Assembly: GCF_000026225.1 (NCBI RefSeq)
Contig: NC_011740.1
Location: 4,092,001 to 4,156,000, forward strand
DNA length: 64,000 nucleotides
Direction of reading: 5' to 3'
DNA from: Escherichia fergusonii ATCC 35469
GTDB lineage: Bacteria; Pseudomonadota; Gammaproteobacteria; Enterobacterales; Enterobacteriaceae
The notes below the pieces were generated by a model. The model ran no database searches and had not been told where the DNA came from. It saw only the letters and a list, made by a program, of their open reading frames with translations. The translations under genes and the position numbers were made by a program. Positions within the stretch are counted from its first letter, which is position 1, and each line of letters begins with the position of its first letter. Below are positions 21,701-38,609 of this stretch, piece after piece.

Positions 21701-22450
21701 ATGGCGACACATTTTGCCAGAGGGATTCTTACGGAGGGGCATCTCATTTCTGTCCGTCTGCCTTCCCGATGTCATCTCGAAGCACAAAATCTTCCCGCCC
21801 ATCGGCAAACCCGGTTTCTGGCATCTCGAGGCTTGCTCGCCGAATTAATGTTTATGCTGTATGGCATCAGCGAACTACCTGAAATAGTGACTCAGGCGAA
21901 GGGAAAACCCGCTTTTCGTGACAAAAATCTCCCCGTATTTTCCATTGCTTATGCGGGAAATATGGTGGGTGTAGCACTCACCACAGAAGGCGAGTGTGGG
22001 CTGGATATGGAATTACAGCGTGCCACCAGCGGTTTTCATAGCTCGCAATTAGCGGAAAACACAACATTTACCCGTAATGAAACGCTGTGGATCAGTAAGC
22101 AGAACGATCCCAACGAGGCCCGTGCGCAACTGATTACTTTGCGGCAAAGCATACTGAAGTTGACGGGGGATGTGCAGAATGATGATCCGCAAACGCTTCA
22201 GTTATTACCCAGTGCGGGCCGCCTGAAATGCGCTCATGTAGAGAATATTGAAGCGGTTTGTGATGCTGAAGATATTCTGGTGTGGTCGGTTGCAGTCACG
22301 CCTGCAATAGAAAAACTTAATGTTTGGCAGTTTGAAGGTAAGCACGGGTGGAGAAGTCTGCCCGATATTCCGACTCGCGCTAATGACCCATCTGGCTGTC
22401 TGATGCGGTTTAGTCAGATGACTGCAGTGAAGTCATACTCGCTTAACTGA
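21701..22450 (+). CDS. yieE: Phosphopantetheinyl transferase-family protein YieE
   Basis: YieE is a 249-residue protein of the 4'-phosphopantetheinyl transferase superfamily, which moves phosphopantetheine from coenzyme A to carrier proteins. The magnesium-binding signature appears as CGLDMELQRA (family GxDxE). The second motif is less canonical: LWISKQNDPNEARAQLITLRQSILKLTG in place of WxxKEA...K. Its target carrier protein is not known, and no synthase gene is in this window. It precedes chrR by ten bases and both probably share a transcript. It diverges clearly from the K-12 sequence I recall, especially after residue 95. Confidence 0.85.
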   Translation: MATHFARGILTEGHLISVRLPSRCHLEAQNLPAHRQTRFLASRGLLAELMFMLYGISELPEIVTQAKGKPAFRDKNLPVFSIAYAGNMVGVALTTEGECGLDMELQRATSGFHSSQLAENTTFTRNETLWISKQNDPNEARAQLITLRQSILKLTGDVQNDDPQTLQLLPSAGRLKCAHVENIEAVCDAEDILVWSVAVTPAIEKLNVWQFEGKHGWRSLPDIPTRANDPSGCLMRFSQMTAVKSYSLN

Positions 22451-22460
22451 TGGAGACATT

Positions 22461-23027
22461 ATGTCTGAAACACTGAATGTTGTTACGTTACTGGGGAGCC
22501 TGCGTAAAGGTTCGTTTAATGGCATGGTTGCTCGTACACTCCCGAAAGTCGCCCCCGCAGGTATGAATATTACGCCACTGCCATCGATTGCTGATATCCC
22601 ATTGTATGATGCCGACCAACAGCAGGAAGTGGGTTTTCCGGCAACAATAGAAGCAATGGCGGAGCAAATTCGCAATGCCGATGGCGTGGTGATCGTCACA
22701 CCTGAATATAACTACTCAGTACCCGGCGGATTGAAAAACGCCATCGACTGGCTTTCACGTCTGCCGGATCAACCACTGGCGGGCAAACCGGTACTGATTC
22801 AAACCAGCTCAATGGGTGTGATTGGCGGCGCGCGCTGTCAGTATCATCTGCGCCAGATTCTGGTCTTCCTTGATGCGATGGTAATGAACAAACCGGAATT
22901 TATGGGCGGCGTGATTCAAAACAAAGTCGATCCGCAGACAGGAGAAGTGGTGGATCAGGGAACGCGGGATCATCTGACGGGTCAGTTAACTGCGTTTGGT
23001 GAGTTTATTCAGCGGGTGAAAATCTGA
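22461..23027 (+). CDS. chrR: NAD(P)H-dependent FMN quinone/chromate reductase ChrR (YieF)
   Basis: ChrR is a 188-residue flavodoxin-like flavoprotein that reduces quinones and, in vitro, chromate. The FMN phosphate loop is LLGSLRKGSFNG near the N-terminus. The flavin-binding TPEYNYSVPGGLKNAIDWLSR motif lies in the middle, typical of the NADPH-dependent FMN reductase family. It follows yieE by ten bases. Length is the same as in K-12. A hairpin-like region follows the gene. Confidence 0.95.
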   Translation: MSETLNVVTLLGSLRKGSFNGMVARTLPKVAPAGMNITPLPSIADIPLYDADQQQEVGFPATIEAMAEQIRNADGVVIVTPEYNYSVPGGLKNAIDWLSRLPDQPLAGKPVLIQTSSMGVIGGARCQYHLRQILVFLDAMVMNKPEFMGGVIQNKVDPQTGEVVDQGTRDHLTGQLTAFGEFIQRVKI

Positions 23028-23267
23028 GGATTATCAGCGTAGTAAATATGCGTGTTTTTTTAGTAAAGCACGCATATCCGATGTGATGTAAAAAGCATCT
23101 TCCAGCTCTTAATCCTCATAGTCAGTACATGACCAATACCACACTGTATAGATATGTCTGGTGATATGTGTATCCAGTAAGTCATAGATTACTGACCAGG
23201 AAGGATGCTTATAGTACTGCTCACCAAAGCTATCTATGCATTCAAGAAGTATTATCATTAACACAAA
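23028..23267. other. Intergenic region after chrR, no convincing gene
   Basis: An inverted repeat ATATGCGTG (23046-23054) with CACGCATAT (23069-23077) could be an RNA hairpin; its loop, not its tail, carries the T tract, so it is not a classical terminator. Around 23202 the string AGGATGCTT matches the ribosome-binding-site region of cbrC (26251) and a second copy at 26217. A 66-codon plus-strand frame (23168-23368) runs across it but lacks coding character and overlaps the minus-strand small ORF. The region may be a decayed gene. Confidence 0.45.
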
Positions 23268-23459
23268 TCATTCATCATCGTTACATTCACTATAAGCCGA
23301 TAAAAACTCATCCAACCGCTGTTTATCCGCAACCTCGATTGGCCAATCTTGCATGGAAGGTTCATTAGGCAGGCTGAAACGCTGAGCCAGGGAATCGATA
23401 GCCTGGCCTGTTTCATAACGAATTAAATATTTGGGGAGATGAATAAATATTTCGTCCAT
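23268..23459 (-). CDS. Hypothetical 63-residue acidic protein
   Basis: A 63-codon frame begins at an ATG 45 bases beyond the adeP stop, on the same strand. The product (starting MDEIFIHLPKYLIRYETG, ending CNDDE) has about 14 acidic and 5 basic residues, no signal peptide and no membrane segment. I do not recognise the family. A weak hairpin separates it from adeP, so it could be read through from adeP or have its own promoter. No good Shine-Dalgarno sequence precedes it. The composition is like that of small immunity or antitoxin proteins, but this is only a compositional resemblance. Confidence 0.5.
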   Translation of the reverse strand: MDEIFIHLPKYLIRYETGQAIDSLAQRFSLPNEPSMQDWPIEVADKQRLDEFLSAYSECNDDE

Positions 23460-23472
23460 GTTTCTATACGTT

Positions 23473-23495
23473 AATGGGCGATTTGACCGCCCATT
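23473..23495 (-). terminator. Hairpin downstream of adeP
   Basis: AATGGGCG and CGCCCATT form an 8-bp stem with a 7-base loop starting ten bases after the adeP stop codon, read on the minus strand. The downstream side (AACGTATAG) has no T run, so termination may be partial. Confidence 0.55.
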
Positions 23496-23504
23496 TCGTT
23501 ATTC

Positions 23505-24842
23505 TTAGTGGCCGTCAATAAATACTATTTTCAGTAAAAACAATAAAGCAACCACAATCACACATGGACTGAGATCACGCAGACGTCCGGTGCCAATCTT
23601 CATCACGCAGTAAGAGATAAAGCCCAGCGCAATACCTTCAGTAATCGAGAAGCTGAACGGCATCATCACCGCGGTAATAAACGCCGGAACGGATTCAGTA
23701 AGATCCTGCCAATTCACGCGAGCAAGACTTGAGGTCATCAACACGCCAACGTAAATCAGCGCGCCAGCTGCGGCATATCCCGGCACCATTTCCGCCAGCG
23801 GCGACAGGAAGATAACCAGCAGGAACAGAAGGCCAACAACCACTGCCGTCAGTCCGGTACGACCGCCAACCGATACACCGGAAGAGGACTCAATATACGC
23901 TGTAACCGAAGAAGTACCGATAAACGAACCGGTAACAGAAGAGATACTGTCGACATACAGTGCCTGCTTCATGCGCGGGAATTTACCTTTCTCATCCGCC
24001 AGCCCGGCTTTATCGGTCACACCAATCAGCGTACCGGAGGAGTCAAACAGGTTGACCAGCATAAAGGAGAAAATGACGCCAGCCAGCCCAAGGTTAAAAG
24101 AACCTGCCAAATCCACCTGACCGACAACACTTGTCACACTCGGCGGTGCGGAAACAATGCCACTATAGTGCACATCACCCAGCATCCAGCCAAGCAGTGT
24201 GGTAACCACAATGGAAACCAGAACCGCCGCGTGAATATTGCGTGACGCCAGAATGGCAATAATGAAGAAGCCCAGCATTCCCAGCAGCACGCTATGGGAC
24301 GTCAAATTACCAATGCTGACTAATGTTTCCGGGTTAGCGACGATGACACCTGCATTTTTCAGCCCCATCATGCCGATAAACAGACCAATACCGCTGGTAA
24401 TACCCACACGCAGACTTACCGGAATGTTAGCAATCATCCAGTAACGAACGCGGAAAATGGTCAAAAGAAGCAGTCCGACAGCGCCCCAGAAGATTGCGCC
24501 CATACCGATCTGCCACGGCAGCCCCATCGCCTGGACAACCACAAAAGCGAAAAAGGCGTTAAGTCCCATCGCAGGAGCCAGCGCCACCGGAAGGTTTGCA
24601 AACAATCCCATCATAATGCTACCGAAAGCGGCAATCAGACAGGTTGTTACGAAGACGGCACTGGTGTCCATGCCAGCAACGCCCAGAATTTGTGGGTTAA
24701 CAAATACGATGTAGACCATCGTCAGGAAGGTGGTGAACCCGGCAATCACTTCAGTTCGTGCCGTAGTACCATGTTCGCGCAGTTTAAAAACGCGTTCCAG
24801 CATCCCCTGACCAGAAGTCTGGGTGGTATGTTGATGACTCAT
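23505..24842 (-). CDS. adeP: Adenine permease AdeP (YieG, PurP)
   Basis: AdeP is a high-affinity proton:adenine symporter of the NCS2/AzgA-like family. The 445-residue protein has about thirteen membrane segments. The family pattern is visible in the N-terminal TTFLTMVYIVFVNPQIL and the ALAPAMGLNAFFAFVVV segment. The stretch VTAYIESSSGVSVGGRTGLTAVV corresponds to the substrate-binding region. The gene is divergent from yieH with a 165-base spacer, which must hold both promoters. The C-terminus is hydrophobic (IVVALLFLLKIVFIDGH). Confidence 0.96.
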   Translation of the reverse strand: MSHQHTTQTSGQGMLERVFKLREHGTTARTEVIAGFTTFLTMVYIVFVNPQILGVAGMDTSAVFVTTCLIAAFGSIMMGLFANLPVALAPAMGLNAFFAFVVVQAMGLPWQIGMGAIFWGAVGLLLLTIFRVRYWMIANIPVSLRVGITSGIGLFIGMMGLKNAGVIVANPETLVSIGNLTSHSVLLGMLGFFIIAILASRNIHAAVLVSIVVTTLLGWMLGDVHYSGIVSAPPSVTSVVGQVDLAGSFNLGLAGVIFSFMLVNLFDSSGTLIGVTDKAGLADEKGKFPRMKQALYVDSISSVTGSFIGTSSVTAYIESSSGVSVGGRTGLTAVVVGLLFLLVIFLSPLAEMVPGYAAAGALIYVGVLMTSSLARVNWQDLTESVPAFITAVMMPFSFSITEGIALGFISYCVMKIGTGRLRDLSPCVIVVALLFLLKIVFIDGH

Positions 24843-25007
24843 TATCTATTTCCGAACAAGGAGGGAAAATCCGTCGCTATCGTATACCAAAATGCGACAA
24901 TAGGCGCGTTTGTGAGAAACTTTTTTTATTGAATTTACTTATACGGCAACGATTGCGTTGCGCAAATCTGCTCTACGAAAACGTTAAACTGGTTGAAAAG
25001 GAAAGGC

Positions 25008-25673
25008 ATGTCCCGGATAGAAGCGGTATTTTTCGACTGCGACGGTACGCTGGTCGACAGTGAAGTCATTTGCTCCCGCGCATATGTGACGATGTTTCAG
25101 GAATTTGGTATTACGCTCGATCCTGAAGAGGTATTCAAACGTTTCAAAGGTGTAAAACTGTACGAAATTATCGATATTGTTTCCCTTGAACATGGTGTTA
25201 CGTTAGCGAAAACAGAAGCTGAACATGTTTACCGTGCAGAAGTCGCTCGACTGTTCGATTCAGAACTGGAAGCCATCGAAGGGGCCGGAGCACTCCTGTC
25301 AGCGATCACTGCGCCAATGTGTGTGGTATCTAACGGCCCAAATAACAAAATGCAGCATTCTCTGGGCAAGCTGAATATGTTGCACTACTTCCCGGAAAAA
25401 CTGTTCAGCGGCTATGACATTCAGCGCTGGAAGCCTGACCCGGCGTTAATGTTCCATGCAGCAAAAGCGATGAATGTAAATGTAGAAAACTGCATTCTGG
25501 TTGATGACTCAGTTGCCGGTGCACAATCTGGTATCGATGCAGGTATGGAAGTGTTTTACTTCTGCGCCGATCAGCACAATAAACCGATCGTTCACCCGAA
25601 AGTCACCACCTTTACCCATCTTTCGCAGTTACCGGAACTGTGGAAAGCGCGAGGTTGGGATATTACGGCATAG
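25008..25673 (+). CDS. yieH: Phosphatase YieH (HAD superfamily, PGMB-like)
   Basis: YieH is a 221-residue HAD phosphatase; the E. coli protein acts on 6-phosphogluconate and purine nucleotides in vitro. Motif I is VFFDCDGTLVDSE with D10 as nucleophile and D12 as acid/base. Motif II is VVSNGPNNK. Motif III is RWKPDPALM, and the acidic motif IV is ILVDDSVAGAQSG. The start at 25008 has AAAGGAAAGG just upstream and is preferred to an ATG five codons earlier. It is divergent from adeP. Confidence 0.94.
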   Translation: MSRIEAVFFDCDGTLVDSEVICSRAYVTMFQEFGITLDPEEVFKRFKGVKLYEIIDIVSLEHGVTLAKTEAEHVYRAEVARLFDSELEAIEGAGALLSAITAPMCVVSNGPNNKMQHSLGKLNMLHYFPEKLFSGYDIQRWKPDPALMFHAAKAMNVNVENCILVDDSVAGAQSGIDAGMEVFYFCADQHNKPIVHPKVTTFTHLSQLPELWKARGWDITA

Positions 25674-25676
25674 TTC

Positions 25677-25692
25677 TTCACACTCCCTTCAC
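25677..25692 (+). promoter_or_regulatory. CreB-binding cre tag upstream of cbrB
   Basis: TTCAC-ACTCCC-TTCAC exactly fits the cre tag TTCAC-N6-TTCAC bound by the response regulator CreB. It begins four bases after the yieH stop and 63 bases before cbrB, a gene named as CreB-regulated. This supports CreBC control of cbrB-cbrC in this organism. Confidence 0.85.
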
Positions 25693-25739
25693 TTACCCCA
25701 CTTAAATTGACGCGCAAAGGTAAGTAAAGGGAGTTTGAG

Positions 25740-26213
25740 ATGTCTGTTTCACGTCGGGTAATACTTCACGGACTGTATTTTGCGGTTTTAGGACCGTTAA
25801 TTGGTGTTCTGTTTCTTGTCCTCTACATATTCTTCGCAAAAGAACCGCTGATTCTTTTGGTAATAATACAGGTACTTCCATTGTTTCTCTTATTGTCGAT
25901 AACTACGGGAGCTATTCCTGCGTTGTTAACCGGCGTAATGGTCGCCTGTCTACCGGAAAAGATCGGGTCACAGAAACGTTATCGTTGTCTGGCTGGTGGC
26001 ATAGGTGGAGTCGTTATCACCGAGATCTATTGCGCTGTTATCGTACATATTAAGGGCATGGCTTCCTCAGCGTTGTTTGAAAACATTCTTTCTGGTGACA
26101 GTCTCGTTTTCCGCATCATCCCTGCATTGCTGGCAGGCGTAGTGATGAGCAGAATCATTACCCGTCTACCCGGATTGGATATTTCATGTCCTGAAACAGA
26201 CTCTTTAAGCTAA
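25740..26213 (+). CDS. cbrB: CreB-regulated inner membrane protein CbrB
   Basis: CbrB is a 157-residue integral membrane protein of unknown function. Four hydrophobic segments are visible: roughly 11-33, 38-72, 88-106 and 127-143. Charged loops include the KIGSQKRYRC segment. AGGGAG-type ribosome-binding sequence lies upstream. It lies under the cre tag and is followed after 48 bases by cbrC, so the pair probably forms a CreBC-controlled unit. Confidence 0.9.
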   Translation: MSVSRRVILHGLYFAVLGPLIGVLFLVLYIFFAKEPLILLVIIQVLPLFLLLSITTGAIPALLTGVMVACLPEKIGSQKRYRCLAGGIGGVVITEIYCAVIVHIKGMASSALFENILSGDSLVFRIIPALLAGVVMSRIITRLPGLDISCPETDSLS

Positions 26214-26257
26214 GCAGGATGCTTTATCTTTGGGCTACTCAAAAGCAGACAGGATGC

Positions 26258-26843
<586 letters not shown>

Positions 26844-26859
26844 TTATTTAAATAAAAAA

Positions 26860-26895
<36 letters not shown>

Positions 26896-26898
26896 ATT

Positions 26899-27615
<717 letters not shown>

Positions 27616-27629
27616 CTTAATGCCTTATC

Positions 27630-28802
<1,173 letters not shown>

Positions 28803-28808
28803 AATATC

Positions 28809-30522
<1,714 letters not shown>

Positions 30523-30526
30523 TTGG

Positions 30527-33944
<3,418 letters not shown>

Positions 33945-33945
33945 G

Positions 33946-34784
<839 letters not shown>

Positions 34785-34802
34785 AGCAAGGACCTTTTTT
34801 AT

Positions 34803-34874
34803 AAACAAAAAAACCCGACTTCACCAGTATTCTCTGGTTATGTCAGGTTTTGCCTGCGAATGCAGTAACAATCC
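34803..34874 (-). promoter_or_regulatory. First BglG antiterminator (RAT) and leader terminator
   Basis: On the minus strand GGATTGTTACTGCATTCGCA... (34874 to 34844) is a RAT element closely similar to the one before bglF. It overlaps a terminator that pairs AACCTGAC with GTCGGGTT and ends in a T tract just before bglG. Most transcripts stop here unless BglG stabilises the antiterminator. Confidence 0.92.
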
Positions 34875-34967
34875 AGTCATTTATTAATGGTTTTTATAAC
34901 GAACATCCAGGTTCGAAAATTAATTTAGTTGCGTGCAGAGAAAATAGCAATGCTCTATTTATAAAAG

Positions 34968-34983
34968 TATGACCATGCTCGCA
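34968..34983 (-). promoter_or_regulatory. CRP site of the bgl promoter (imperfect)
   Basis: Read on the minus strand the site is TGCGAGCATGGTCATA. The consensus is TGTGA-N6-TCACA, so the left half has TGCGA. My recollection of the K-12 bgl promoter is TGTGAGCATGGTCATA, one base closer to consensus. The surrounding 34875-35030 is AT-rich, consistent with the H-NS-silenced bgl control region. The bgl promoter must lie between this site and the RAT at 34874. Confidence 0.65.
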
Positions 34984-35030
34984 GTTATTAATTTTGTGTA
35001 ATTTTAGGAATTTATAAAGTTATATATAAC

Positions 35031-35059
35031 AAATCCCAATAATTAAATTATTGGGATTT
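35031..35059 (-). terminator. Terminator after phoU
   Basis: AAATCCCAATAATT and its complement form a 14-bp stem that ends just before the phoU stop codon region, with T-rich flanks. It closes the pstSCAB-phoU operon and insulates it from the bgl control region. Confidence 0.8.
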
Positions 35060-35069
35060 GTTTGGTGAA

Positions 35070-35795
35070 TTATTTATCGCTATCTTTTTCTGCAAGCAGT
35101 TTATCGAGCTCGTCACCACCGACGTGACGGAAATCCTGCCCCTTCACGTAGTAGAAGATAAACTCACAAATATTCTGGCAACGGTCGCCGATACGTTCGA
35201 TTGAACGCGCACAGAACAGCGCGGTAAGGACGCTCGGAATGGTGCGCGAATCTTCCATCATGTAGGTCATCAGTTGACGAACAATACCTTCGTACTCCTG
35301 ATCGACTTTTTTATCTTCCCGATAAATTCGCACCGCTTCGTCAATATCCATCCGCGCGAACGCGTCCAGCACGTCGTGCAGCATCTGGATGGTATGACGG
35401 CCCAGCGACTCCAGACTTACCAGCAACGGCTGATGCTGCTGGGAGAATTTCTCCAGCGCAGTACGGCAGATTTTGTCCGCCACGTCGCCAATACGCTCCA
35501 GCTCGGCAATGGTTTTACTGATCACCATCACCAGACGCAGGTCGCTCGCCGTCGGCTGACGTTTGGCGATAATGCGCACGCAGGCTTCATCGATCGCCAC
35601 TTCCATCATGTTGACGTTCTTGTCGCCTTCGATGACGCGCTTCGCCAGATCGCTGTCCTGGTTATGCATCGCGGTGATTGCATCAGAAAGCTGCTGCTCC
35701 ACCATGCCGCCCATGGTCATCACCTGCGTGCGGATGCTTTCCAGTTCGGCGTTGAACTGGCCGGAAATATGTTTATTAAGATTGAGACTGTCCAT
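35070..35795 (-). CDS. phoU: Phosphate signalling protein PhoU
   Basis: PhoU is a 241-residue cytoplasmic protein of two similar three-helix bundles that connects the Pst transporter to the sensor kinase PhoR and limits Pho activation when phosphate is plentiful. The two repeats each carry the metal-binding ExxxD/ERIGD pattern ([11 protein letters not shown] and [11 protein letters not shown]). The ATG at 35795 is preferred to one six codons upstream. Last gene of the pst operon, 14 bases after pstB. Confidence 0.97.
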
Positions 35796-35809
35796 AACGC
35801 ACTCCTGAA

Positions 35810-36583
35810 TCAACCGTAACGACCGGTGATGTAGTCTTCTGTTTGTTTCTTCGCTGGCTTGGTGAACAGATCGTCCGTGTTGCTGAACTCAATCAATTCG
35901 CCCAGGTACATAAACGCCGTGTGGTCGGAACAACGCGCAGCCTGCTGCATGTTGTGGGTGACGATCACTACGGTGTAATCCTGCTTCAGTTCGGTGATCA
36001 GCTCTTCAATACGTCCGGTAGAGATAGGGTCGAGCGCCGAACACGGTTCGTCGAGCAGCAGCACTTCCGGGCGAATGGCGATACCACGCGCAATGCACAG
36101 ACGCTGTTGCTGACCACCAGAGAGAGAGTAACCGCTCTGGTGCAATTTATCTTTGGTTTCGTTCCACAATGCGGCTTTGGTCAATGCCCACTGCACGCGC
36201 TCGTCCATATCCGCACGGGAGAGCTTCTCAAACAGACGAACACCAAAGGCGATGTTGTCGTAAATGGACATCGGGAACGGCGTCGGTTTCTGGAACACCA
36301 TACCCACTTTCGCACGCAGCAGGGCGATATCCTGAGTGTTAGTCAGGATGTTGTCGCCATCGAGCAGAATCTCACCTTCCGCACGCTGCTCCGGATACAG
36401 TTCAAACATTTTGTTGAAAGTACGCAGCAGCGTCGATTTACCGCAGCCAGACGGCCCGATAAACGCCGTAACCTGGTTTTTGGCGATATCCAGGTTGATG
36501 TTTTTCAGGGCATGGAATTTGCCGTAGTAGAAGTTCAAATTACGAACCTGAATTTTACTCGGGGCAGTTTCAACCATACTCAT
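35810..36583 (-). CDS. pstB: Phosphate ABC transporter ATPase PstB
   Basis: PstB is the 257-residue ATPase that drives phosphate import through PstC-PstA. Walker A is GPSGCGKST near residue 43, the ABC signature is [11 protein letters not shown], and Walker B is [12 protein letters not shown]. The switch histidine is in [13 protein letters not shown]. It is separated from pstA by a 91-base spacer that holds a pair of REP elements. Confidence 0.98.
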
Positions 36584-36603
36584 TGCAATCTTTTCCTCAT
36601 CGT

Positions 36604-36668
36604 GCCTGATGCACTTCGCTAATCAGGCTTACCGTAGGCCGGATAAGGCGTTTCACACCGCATCCGGC
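36604..36668. repeat. BIME (two REP elements) between pstA and pstB
   Basis: Two palindromes lie in tandem: GCCTGAT...ATCAGGC at 36604-36628 and a larger one, with GCCGGAT...ATCCGGC arms, at 36634-36668. Their opposite-type sequences form a bacterial interspersed mosaic element. Inside the pst operon, such a unit would stabilise the upstream mRNA and help set different amounts of each subunit. Confidence 0.85.
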
Positions 36669-36674
36669 AAAGTG

Positions 36675-37564
36675 TTAACCGTGTTTATTCTTCGCAAAAA
36701 CAACGCGCGCCAGAATGTTCAGCAGCAGGACGCACAGGGTTATAATCAACACCCCGGCCCAGGCCAGTTGCTGCCATTCTGCAAATGGGCTCATCGCAAA
36801 CTTAAAGATCGTTACCGGCAGGTTGGCGATCGGCTGCATCATGTCCGTGCTCCAGAACTGGTTGGAGAGCGCGGTAAACAGCAGTGGCGCGGTTTCACCA
36901 GCAATACGGGCAATCGCCAGCAGGATACCGGTCATAATCCCGGACACCGACGCTTTCAGCGTAATCGCGGAGATCATCTTCCACTTCGGCGTACCCAGCG
37001 CATAAGCCGCTTCACGCAGGCTGTCCGGCACCAGTTTCAGCATGTTCTCAGTGGTGCGGATAACAATCGGTACCTGCAACAACGCCAGGGCAATCACGCC
37101 CGCCCAGCCGGAGAAGTGCTCCATTTGCGCCACCACGATGGTGTAAACAAACAGACCAACCACAATCGACGGCGCGGAGAGCAGAATGTCGTTAATGAAG
37201 CGAATAACTTCTGCCAGCCAGGATTTACGTCCATATTCCGCCAGGTAAATCCCCGCCATAATGCCCAGTGGCGTACCGAATACCGTGGCCCACAAAATTA
37301 ACAGGCCGCTACCCGCCAGGGCGTTCGCCAGACCACCGCCTTCCGTATTTGGCGGCGGCGTCATTTCGGTGAACAGCGCCAGCGACATACCATCGATACC
37401 GCGAGTAATGGTGGACATTAAAATCCAGATCAGCCAAAACAAACCGAAAGCCATCGTCGCCATTGAGAGCGTCAGTGCAATACGGTTTTTGAGGCGGCGA
37501 CGCGCCTGCATTTTGCGGCGGGATTCTGCCAGTGCCGCAGTGGTTTGCATTTCAACCATAGCCA

Positions 37565-37565
<1 letters not shown>
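36675..37565 (-). CDS. pstA: Phosphate ABC transporter permease PstA
   Basis: PstA is one of two membrane subunits of the high-affinity phosphate transporter. The 296 residues carry six predicted membrane segments. The ABC permease coupling motif near residue 190 reads SLREAAYALGTPKWKMI. A basic N-terminal tail (SRRKMQARRRLKNR) faces the cytoplasm. It overlaps the pstC stop by one base. Confidence 0.97.
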
Positions 37566-38527
<962 letters not shown>

Positions 38528-38568
38528 TTACTCTTCAGTTAAACGCGTTTACAAAGTCATTTTGTAAT

Positions 38569-38598
38569 GCCGGATAAGCCGTTAATGCCTTATCCGGC
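38569..38598. repeat. REP element between pstS and pstC
   Basis: GCCGGATAAG and CTTATCCGGC form a perfect 10-bp stem with a 10-base centre, a classical REP. Its place right after the pstS stop suggests a role in keeping pstS mRNA more abundant than downstream cistrons. Confidence 0.85.
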
Positions 38599-38609
38599 CT
38601 GGAGTTTTA

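Noticed and set aside
23046..23077. Hairpin after chrR as an intrinsic terminator
   Set aside because: The T tract is in the loop rather than after the stem, so it does not have terminator form.
23168..23368. 66-codon plus-strand frame after chrR
   Set aside because: Overlaps the better minus-strand 63-codon frame and has no convincing ribosome-binding site or coding pattern.
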